23,976 nucleotides of DNA from positions 1 to 23,976 of the forward strand of contig CALBSZ010000125.1 of assembly GCA_937967665.1 (NCBI GenBank), in the 5' to 3' direction. The notes under the pieces were generated by a model. It searched no databases and was not told the DNA's origin. It worked only from the letters and a program-made list of their open reading frames with translations. Source of the DNA: an uncultured Planctomycetaceae bacterium. GTDB taxonomy: Bacteria > Planctomycetota > Planctomycetia > Pirellulales > Pirellulaceae. Of this stretch, positions 15,998-23,700 are shown piece by piece (position 1 is the first letter of the stretch; every line of letters starts with the position of its first letter). The position numbers and the translations under genes were made by a program.

Positions 15998-17761
15998 ATG
16001 CGATTGCTTTACTTGGAGACTGACGACGTTGTGTCTGCGCAACAGTTACACGCGGAGATGCGCCGCGAGGCAGGCCACGACGTCGCAATGGAAGTCGTCG
16101 ACAACCTGGAGGACGCGTTGACGGGGTTGCGAGCGGAATCGTTTCAGTGCATCCTGCTGGGTGTGAACAGCGCCGACGCGCAATTGCTGAAGCTGACGGA
16201 CGCGCTGATGGCAAATGCCGACGGCCTGCCGCTTATCGCCCTGGTGGGAAGTCATCACGACGCCGTCGAACTGGAAGCCATGGAATTGGGGGTTCAGGAT
16301 TGCCTTTTGAAAGGCGAGCTACACGCCGGTACGTTGTTGCGCCGACTGCGATTCGCGGTCGAACGCCGACGCTACGGCGCCGCCCATCCGCGGCAAGTCG
16401 CGGCGTCACGGCCGCATCATGCCGTCGCGACAGCCGCCGCGCCGTTGCAGAACGCGGGGACGCTGCCAGCAATGCCGTCGACAGACCAAGATCACGGCGA
16501 CAACCAAACGCCGCAGCGGCCGGTGCGCGTCTTGCAGGTGGAAGACGACGCCATGTATGCCCGCCTGGTCGAAAAGCGACTCTGCGGGAACGGCCCGGAC
16601 GCCTTCGAAGTCGACCGCGTGGGGGACCTTGCCGAAGCGCTGAAACGCCTGGTGGAAGATGCCTACGACGCAATTCTGCTCGACCTGTCCCTGCCCGACT
16701 GCGAGGGGCTGGATACCATGGCCACCATCCGGCAGTACGCGGACGACGCGCCCATCCTGGTCGTCACGGGGCACGACGATGAAGAGCTGGCCGTGGAAGG
16801 CATCCAGAAAGGGGCCGACGACTTCCTGTTCAAGACGCATTTGGATACGCGACAGCTGGCGCAGTCCATTCGCATGGCCGTGGCACGCAAGCGGAAGGCC
16901 AACAGCGTATTTGATCGCGAAAAGTCCAGGCAGAGCGTGGCGGCGGCGGAGGGCAGCAACCGGCGGAAACATCAGCGGTTCCTGCTCACCCGACCCATCT
17001 TCGCTGTTCCGCTCTTACCGGGAGCCCAGCCGGACGGCACGCACCACGCGGAGGGATTCACCATTGACGTCAGTGCCGGCGGAATGGGTTTCGAAATCCA
17101 TGGCTTGGACCGCCTGCCCAGCAACCAGTTGCTCGTCGGCCTGGAAGCGGATGACGGAGTCTACTACTTTGCGACGGTCGAAGTTCGCTTCAAGGAAGTG
17201 GTTGAGTCAGGAATTCGTATCGGCGCCCGCTTCGCTGCCGCCGGCCGCGACGTACTGCGCCGCGAAAACCTGCTACCGACGCTGAACGCCAAAACGTACC
17301 GCTTCGAAACGGGATTGCCGACAGAAACGCTCAACAAGTGGTGCGAGTTCGGCATCTTTCGCCCGATCCTGATGGATCGCGTCTTGGTCTGCCCAGAATG
17401 CAAAGGAGCTCCGACGTTCCGTGACGGCTGCCGTTCGTGCGGGTCGGTTCGCGTGGCTACCAGCCAGCTGATCCACCATTTTGCCTGTGCCCATGTCGGC
17501 TTCGTTTCGGATTTCGAGTCGGGCGACGAAATGGTTTGTCCCAAGTGTCGCAGTCGCGGCCTGATCGTAGGGGCCGATTTTGAGCACCTGGACGGTCCGT
17601 ACCGGTGCCTGGACTGCGACTGGTCGGATACCGAATTGGAGATCGTCGCTCAATGCCTGGGCTGCCAATTGCGTTTTCCTGTTCATGAAGCGGTGGAAGA
17701 GGAACTCATCGGATACCATGTTAATCGACTGGACCCATTGGCTCTCGTCCCTGACGCCTGA
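15998..17761 (+). CDS. REC-like/REC/PilZ regulator with TackOD1-like zinc-ribbon C-terminus
   Basis: A 587-residue soluble regulator. ATG 15998 has AAGG (15985-15988) nine bases upstream; the longer form from 15917 would overlap the HlyD gene and adds only an Arg-rich tail. The first receiver-like domain (1-125) keeps acidic residues near the start and a late lysine, but has Gly55 (CILLGVNSAD) where the phospho-accepting Asp belongs. An Ala/Pro-rich linker follows. The second receiver (about 179-300) is complete: Glu182-Asp183-Asp184, Asp229 (ILLDLSLPD), Thr257 and Lys279. A PilZ domain (about 320-420) has both c-di-GMP motifs, RxxxR (Arg323-KHQ-Arg327) and DxSxxG (Asp357-VSAGG). The C-terminal 130 residues carry paired cysteines: CPEC (465-468), CRSC (478-481), HHFACAH, CPKC, CLDC and CLGC. 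This resembles the TackOD1 output domain, named from memory and not checked. Likely role: phosphorylation- and c-di-GMP-dependent control of the glycosyltransferase encoded next door. Confidence 0.87.
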   Translation: MRLLYLETDDVVSAQQLHAEMRREAGHDVAMEVVDNLEDALTGLRAESFQCILLGVNSADAQLLKLTDALMANADGLPLIALVGSHHDAVELEAMELGVQDCLLKGELHAGTLLRRLRFAVERRRYGAAHPRQVAASRPHHAVATAAAPLQNAGTLPAMPSTDQDHGDNQTPQRPVRVLQVEDDAMYARLVEKRLCGNGPDAFEVDRVGDLAEALKRLVEDAYDAILLDLSLPDCEGLDTMATIRQYADDAPILVVTGHDDEELAVEGIQKGADDFLFKTHLDTRQLAQSIRMAVARKRKANSVFDREKSRQSVAAAEGSNRRKHQRFLLTRPIFAVPLLPGAQPDGTHHAEGFTIDVSAGGMGFEIHGLDRLPSNQLLVGLEADDGVYYFATVEVRFKEVVESGIRIGARFAAAGRDVLRRENLLPTLNAKTYRFETGLPTETLNKWCEFGIFRPILMDRVLVCPECKGAPTFRDGCRSCGSVRVATSQLIHHFACAHVGFVSDFESGDEMVCPKCRSRGLIVGADFEHLDGPYRCLDCDWSDTELEIVAQCLGCQLRFPVHEAVEEELIGYHVNRLDPLALVPDA

Positions 17762-19004
17762 CCAGGTCTTCTGGCTCCTGGCGCCGCTTGTGGTCATGGA
17801 CATCACGCGTTACGTCGCAGGATCGATCTACCTGTTCGCCTGTGACATGGCGAGCGAGATCGGACGCGCGCTGGGGATCTGTCGTCCCGAAGCGGACTTT
17901 GACTACTGCCCCAGCGTGTGTGTCGTTGTCGCTGGACTGAACGAAGCCGCGACGATCGAAGCCACGCTGCATTCGCTCTGGGACACCTACCCCGCGATGC
18001 AGATTGTCATTGTCGACGACGGTTCCAGCGACGGCATGTACGACGTGGCGCACGCCTTTGCCGAGCAGCATGACAACGTCCTCGTGCTGCGCAAACCGCA
18101 ACGCGGCGGCAAGTCGTCCGCGCTGAATTTCGCCCTGCCCTTCGTGGATGCCGAAATCGTGGTCTGCGTCGATGGTGACTCCCACGTCGGTGAAAACGGC
18201 ATCTGGGAGATCGTCCAGCCGTTCCAAGACCCGCAAGTCGGAGCCGTCTCCGCCGCCGTACTGGCACGCAATCCGCACGACAAACTGATCACCTGGATGC
18301 AGGCCTACGAGTACCTGCGGTGCATCTTCGTTGGTCGCATGATCGCTTCGAAGCTGGATATCCTGGGCATTATCTCGGGGGCATTCGGGGCCTACCGCGC
18401 GGATGCGATCAAGCGGATGAAAGGTTGGGACGTCGGACCCGGCGAAGATGGTGACCTCTCCCTGCGACTCCGCAAATGCGGTTACAAGATCGCTTTCGCG
18501 CCCTACGCGCAGTGCTTTACCAACCTGCCGACGAAATGGTGGACGCTGGTCAAGCAGCGGCGCCGCTGGGAATGGGCGGTCATCACGTTCGAATGCCGCA
18601 AGCACGTGGACATGGGAAACATCTTCAGCCCGAATTTTCGCTGGAGCAATCTCGGGCTGCTGCTGGAACGCTGGACGTACAGTGTGTTCATGACGTACCT
18701 GACATGGATCTTTCTGGCGCTGTACGGCATCTACTGGTGGCATGAGAACAGCATCTTCCTGATCGTGACCTACTATCTGTGCTACCTGCTCATGGAACTC
18801 GTATTGCTCGCGCTGGCCCTCTACTATTCCAACTCGCGATGGCGCGATCTGAAGATTGGGTTCGTGGCACCGCTGTCGCCGCTGTACAACCTGTTCATGC
18901 GGGCCATCACCTGCTGGGCGATCACCGAAGAGCTCCTGACGCGCCGCTCGTTTCGTGACAACTTCGTTCCCGAACATGTCCGCGACGTCACCTGGCATTG
19001 GTAG
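17718..19004 (+). CDS. Processive family 2 glycosyltransferase, membrane-bound (Alg8/BcsA/PgaC-like)
   Basis: The 428-residue enzyme should polymerise a nucleotide sugar at the cytoplasmic face of the inner membrane. An N-terminal hydrophobic segment (about 17-41) precedes the GT-A core. The core has VVAGLNEAATIEATLHSLW, IVDDG (Asp100-Asp101), the metal-binding DGD (Asp152, Asp154), GPGEDGDLSLR (Glu243-Asp244, catalytic-base region) and QRRRW (Gln280-Trp284). This D, DxD, ED, QxxRW set marks processive synthases of cellulose, hyaluronan, PNAG and alginate. About three C-terminal membrane segments follow (roughly 319-341, 344-370 and 380-405). ATG 17718 lies inside the preceding gene, giving a 44-base overlap that suggests translational coupling. 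The start at 17580 would only translate the regulator gene out of frame. The protein has no PilZ domain of its own; the neighbour supplies it. The product sugar cannot be read from the sequence. Confidence 0.9.
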   Translation: MLIDWTHWLSSLTPDQVFWLLAPLVVMDITRYVAGSIYLFACDMASEIGRALGICRPEADFDYCPSVCVVVAGLNEAATIEATLHSLWDTYPAMQIVIVDDGSSDGMYDVAHAFAEQHDNVLVLRKPQRGGKSSALNFALPFVDAEIVVCVDGDSHVGENGIWEIVQPFQDPQVGAVSAAVLARNPHDKLITWMQAYEYLRCIFVGRMIASKLDILGIISGAFGAYRADAIKRMKGWDVGPGEDGDLSLRLRKCGYKIAFAPYAQCFTNLPTKWWTLVKQRRRWEWAVITFECRKHVDMGNIFSPNFRWSNLGLLLERWTYSVFMTYLTWIFLALYGIYWWHENSIFLIVTYYLCYLLMELVLLALALYYSNSRWRDLKIGFVAPLSPLYNLFMRAITCWAITEELLTRRSFRDNFVPEHVRDVTWHW

Positions 19005-19048
19005 CAGGCAACCAGGCACGCTGCCGGCAGGCGAGCCCGCGAACAGCG

Positions 19049-20563
19049 TTACATACCGCGTCGCGTCCAGACGAACGAGGGATCCGCGACGAGTTCCCAC
19101 GCTACCTGCATCGGGAGAGAACGCTGAACCTGCTGACGAATACGGTGTCGGTAGCTTTCCCACCGCCGCGTTTCTTCAACGCTGGGCTGGAAGCGATAAT
19201 CCGTCGGGACGCGTTGTCCGATTAGCATCGACAGATAGCCGTTGAATCCAAAGATGGTCTTGGGCGGAATCAAGGCATCGCACATCGTGGATGGCCCGGC
19301 CGCGCGATACAGTTCGACCAGCGATTCCGCTTCGTGAAGCGCCGTGGCCTGGCGACAATGCTGCCAGAATGGAGTCTCCAGGCGACGATTGAACTTGTAG
19401 TGTACCGCCAGGAAGTTACGCGTGTCGTCCCAGAGTTCCGCGTAGCGTTGATTCAGGATGCGCTGCAGTGCCGAGTTGATCTGGCGATCGCCGTCCGCAA
19501 GGCCCAGCCGCAGCAAACGGATTTGCTCGATCATGAGATGCAGCGCGGTGGCTTCGAGCGGCTCGACGAAACCGGCCGAGTTCCCAACCGCCGCGACGTT
19601 CTTGACCCAGAAGCGGTTTCGCCGGCCCGTCGGAAACCGGATCAACCGCAGGTCGTTACCGAGTCGCGGGTTTTTCGCTTTCATTTCACTCATGGCTTGC
19701 TCGGTCGAACAGAAGGCCGACGAGAACACGTAGCCGCGGGTGATGTGCTGGGGGAACTCGATCCGCCAGCACCAGCCATGATCCATCGTCTCGGCCGTCG
19801 TGTAGGGAAGTAACGGCTCGTCAGTGGAACGGGACCAGGAACCGACGACCGCGGCATCCGCGAAGAGCGCATCGTCGTAGCTCAGCCAGGGCTCTTCTAA
19901 TGTTTGGCCCAACAACAGCGAACGGAATCCCGTGCAATCCACAAACAAGTCGCCGTCAAGCTGCCGGCCGTCCTCGCACAGCAGCGACGCCACCGATCCG
20001 TCCTCGGCCAGCTTTACATCGACGACATCCCCCGAAACGATGGGCACACCCGACTGCCGAACTTTTTCCTCCAGATAGGCGACGAAGGCCTTGTTCTCGA
20101 TGTGATAACCGGCGCCCTCATCGACCAGCACCATGCCATCGTCGCGACGGATAACGGGAGCCAGGCCCCTGTCCATGAGGGCGCCGTAGTGGCTGCCGTC
20201 CCGGAAGTCGAGCAGGCAATGGTAGGCGTTCAGTTTCCCGAGTGGTGCCAGTTGAACTTCCATACAGGGATCGAAGGTGTAGTTGAAGTGCGAGTCACGC
20301 GGGTCCCCCCACTCAAACCGAATTCCCAACTTCCAACTCGGCCGCACCTCGCGAAAAAACTCGCCGCGATCCAGCCCCAGCATGTCGTGCAGGAATCGCG
20401 GCACCGCGGTCGTGGTTGATTCCCCCACCCCGATGACGGGAATTTTCGCCGACCTCACCACGCTCACACGAAGCTCCGGCATCGTCAAACGCAGCGACAA
20501 CGCTGCCAAAAAACCGGCACTCCCACCACCAACGACCGTGACGCGTTCAATGGGTCGATTCAC
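19049..20563 (-). CDS. Flavin-dependent (tryptophan halogenase family) halogenase
   Basis: A 504-residue member of the FADH2-dependent halogenase family, which chlorinates or brominates electron-rich aromatic substrates through a lysine chloramine. The FAD motif GGGSAG is at 12-17. IGVGESTTTAVPRFL follows, and Lys78 in SWKLGIRF aligns with the catalytic lysine of PrnA (Lys79). The family WxWxIP motif appears as Trp264-C-Trp266-R-Ile268-EF-Pro271, with two extra residues before the proline. Near the C-terminal third, GNSAGFVEPLEATALHLM matches the conserved PLEST-type segment. GTG 20563 is chosen because GAGG (20572-20575) lies 8 bases upstream; a TTG at 20587 is possible. The gene ends 44 bases from the convergent glycosyltransferase. 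No flavin reductase, peptide or polyketide synthase lies nearby, so the substrate is unknown. Confidence 0.88.
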   Translation of the reverse strand: MNRPIERVTVVGGGSAGFLAALSLRLTMPELRVSVVRSAKIPVIGVGESTTTAVPRFLHDMLGLDRGEFFREVRPSWKLGIRFEWGDPRDSHFNYTFDPCMEVQLAPLGKLNAYHCLLDFRDGSHYGALMDRGLAPVIRRDDGMVLVDEGAGYHIENKAFVAYLEEKVRQSGVPIVSGDVVDVKLAEDGSVASLLCEDGRQLDGDLFVDCTGFRSLLLGQTLEEPWLSYDDALFADAAVVGSWSRSTDEPLLPYTTAETMDHGWCWRIEFPQHITRGYVFSSAFCSTEQAMSEMKAKNPRLGNDLRLIRFPTGRRNRFWVKNVAAVGNSAGFVEPLEATALHLMIEQIRLLRLGLADGDRQINSALQRILNQRYAELWDDTRNFLAVHYKFNRRLETPFWQHCRQATALHEAESLVELYRAAGPSTMCDALIPPKTIFGFNGYLSMLIGQRVPTDYRFQPSVEETRRWESYRHRIRQQVQRSLPMQVAWELVADPSFVWTRRGM

Positions 20564-20753
20564 GCGGAACACCTCAATTCGCGGCAACGATCACGCTCGC
20601 TGACGCAGCCGTACGATCGCCAGACGCCACAAAACGATCTGTGCAACTGATTTTTCCGAATTCTACGCCAAAATCGTGTACAGAGGAATGATTGTTAATT
20701 ATATTCGAAATGGATCTATCAATCTGGGCAACTTCGACACAACGGGGGAACTC
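20564..20753. promoter_or_regulatory. AT-rich divergent promoter region before the second giant surface gene
   Basis: The gap between the halogenase and the giant gene contains the most AT-rich patch I noticed in the window, about 20650-20710. TATATT at 20700-20705 is a reasonable -10 for the rightward gene, but the -35 is poor. GGGGGAA at 20744-20750 is the ribosome binding site just before ATG 20754. I found no operator or riboswitch. Confidence 0.4.
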
Positions 20754-23700
20754 ATGGCCATTCGACGGCAGGGGAAACGGCGGCGACAGAAAGAGGACCA
20801 AACGGTTCAACGACGGCGCCTTGGCGCGTCGCTTGAACAGTTGGAACCGCGCCGGCTGCTGGCGGGCATGACGAATGAAGATACGCCGATCGTGCTGAGC
20901 AGCGGTGAACTGGACGGCCTACCCTCTGCTCCGGTGGCCGATTACCGCGACGACTTTCAAGGGCCGACACCGGCAGCCGGCTGGTCGTATCTCTGGAACA
21001 ACGGGCGCATTGGCGATGCGGCGAATTACACCAGCTTGCTCTGGGAAGGTTCTCGCTACGACGGCAACGGGTCGGCAGGATTACCGGATGCGAATCCGAT
21101 TGCCTGGGGGAACCTCGGAAGTACAAGTGGACATCCGGGTGCTGGACGCGATCAGGCGGGCGCTGCGGGACTGGATCGCTACGTGATTGCCGGTTATCAG
21201 GTCGCGACGGACGGGCTTTATGGCATCAGCAACAGTCTTGTCCAGCATGCCAGCTGCGGCAGTAACGGCGCGGAAGTTCGCGTCTACGTTAACGATACTT
21301 TAATTCGCGATCGCTTCTATGCGAACAACGGGTCTGCGTCCGTGGATGGCGCGGTGGGTACGCTCGCTGCCGGAGACCAGATCTATGTGGCCGTCGGTCC
21401 CAACTTTACCGATGGTTGCGACGGCTTTGCCTTCGATTTCACCGTGGAACGCTACGCGGACGTGACCGGAGTCACCTCGCCGTCAGCCCAGGGCGCGCAG
21501 CTCACCGTGAATGGCGATGGGACGGTGAGCTATGATCCGCGTAACGCGGCGGCATTGCAATCCTTGAATACAGGCGGCAGCGCGAACGATTCGTTCCAGT
21601 ACACTTACAATTTGTCTGGCACACCGGGAACCACGACGGCGACCGTGACCGTCACGGGCCTGGACGAATTTCCGGTTGCCAGTCCCGATTCGGCCGTAAC
21701 GAATTCAGCGACTGAGATTGGCATCCCTGTCGCCGCGAACGACAACGTTTCCGTGCCCCTGGCTGATTTTCGCGACGACTTTCAGGGCAGCACGCCCGCG
21801 GCCGGCTGGCAGTATCTCTGGAATGAATTCGGGCCCATCGGGAACTCGGCCAACTACAATCCGCTGATTTGGGATGGGGGCAACAATTACGACCGCGATG
21901 GTTTCGCGGGGCTCAACGACGGCACTCCGTTCTCGTGGGGACATGTCAACGCCAACGGCGGGCACGCGGGTGCCGGTTCGGGACAAGGCAATTCTGACGG
22001 CATCGATCGCTATGCGATCGCGGCGTACACCGTGCCTTTCGACGGCGATTTCCAGCTCAACGATACGCTGTTCCAGAATACGAATCCGTGCAGTGCCGGC
22101 ATCGACCTGCGCGTCTACGTCAATGACAGTTTCGTCGGCAGTCGGAGCGTGGCAAGCGGCGGCTCGACGACCTTCGACATGCCCTTGGGTACGTTGACCG
22201 CCGGCGACGTGATCTACGTAGGAACGGGCCCGCAAGGTTCGGATGGCTGTGATAGTTTCGCGCTCGATTTCACCGTGGAAACGACCACGCTGCTGACGGA
22301 AGAGGTCGCCGGATATCAACGTGATTTCGCGGGGCCGCCGGCGGCGGGCTGGAGCTACTTGTGGAACGAGAACGGTGAAATCGGCACGGCCGCGAACTAT
22401 TCCAGCTACACCTACAACGGCAGTTACTACGACTTTGATGGAGTCAATAACGGCCTGCCCGATGCCGAACCCTCAGGTTACGGCAACCTGGGCGCGGGGG
22501 GCGGGCACGCGGGACGCGGATCCGGCCAGGCGCAGTCCGGCGGCATCGACCGCTATGTGATCGCCGGCTATACGATTTCCGAGGCGGGTGTGTACGAAGT
22601 CACGGACAGCTACGCGACAAATACGAACAGCGGCTGCGGCAATGGCATTGCGGTGCGCTTGTATGTGAATGACACGCTGTTGACCAATGTCGATTCAGGC
22701 AACGGATCGACGGCCAACTTCGACATGCGGCTCGGCGCGCTGAACGCAGGTGATACGATCTACGCCGCACTCGGTCCGGAAAGCCAGGATGGGTGTGATA
22801 GCTTTGCGTGGGATTTCAATATTCAGCGAACGACGATCCCGCAAATCTCGGTCAACAGTTCTACCAGCGCGCTCGGTGCCGCATTGACCGTGAATCCGGA
22901 CGGGTCGGTGCACTACGATCCGACCGCTTCCACAACGTTGCAGCCTCTTCCTCGCTGGCAGAATTCGGTCGATACATTCTCGTACACCATTACCGACGCG
23001 GGCGGGCGCACCGCCACCGCAACAGCGACGGTTACGGTCGCCGGCGTCCTGGACCCGCTGGCGGCCGTGGCGGACGTCGCGGCAACGAATGAGAATACCG
23101 CGTTCGCTGTGAATGTTCTTTCCAACGACGCGGCAGGCAGCTATGTGATTGCGGACTACGGAGATGACTTCCAGGGTGGTACCCCGGCCACGGGCTGGCA
23201 GTATCTTTGGAACAGTGGAGGCCCTTTGGGTGCCACGGACAACTATCGCAACCTGCTGTGGGACGGTTCGAACGCTTACGACCGCGATGGGATTGCCGGG
23301 TTGAACGACGGTACACCCTTTTCCTGGGGATCGTTGAATGCCGGTGGAGGCCATACAGGACGCGGTTCGAACGACGGCAATTCGGGCGGCGTTGCCCGCG
23401 CCGCGATTGCCGCCTACACGATACCAGTAGACGGCTTATACGATCTGACCAACTCGGTGATAACCAACACCAACGCCGGCGGCGGGGACGGAGTGGACGT
23501 GCAGGTGTTGCGAAACAACACGGTGGTTGGTGGGACGAGCGTGGGTAACGGCGGGACAGACGATTTCGATATGCGGCTCGGCGAGTTGTCGGCGGGTGAT
23601 ACAATCTATGTCGCCGTGGGCCCCAAGACAACTGATGGCGCAGACAGTTTCGCGCTCGACTTTTCCCTGGAGTACGTTCCGCTTCCCACGTCGATTGCGG

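Noticed and set aside
17721..19163. 480-codon minus-strand open frame
   Set aside because: It is fully antisense to the glycosyltransferase, which has every family motif.
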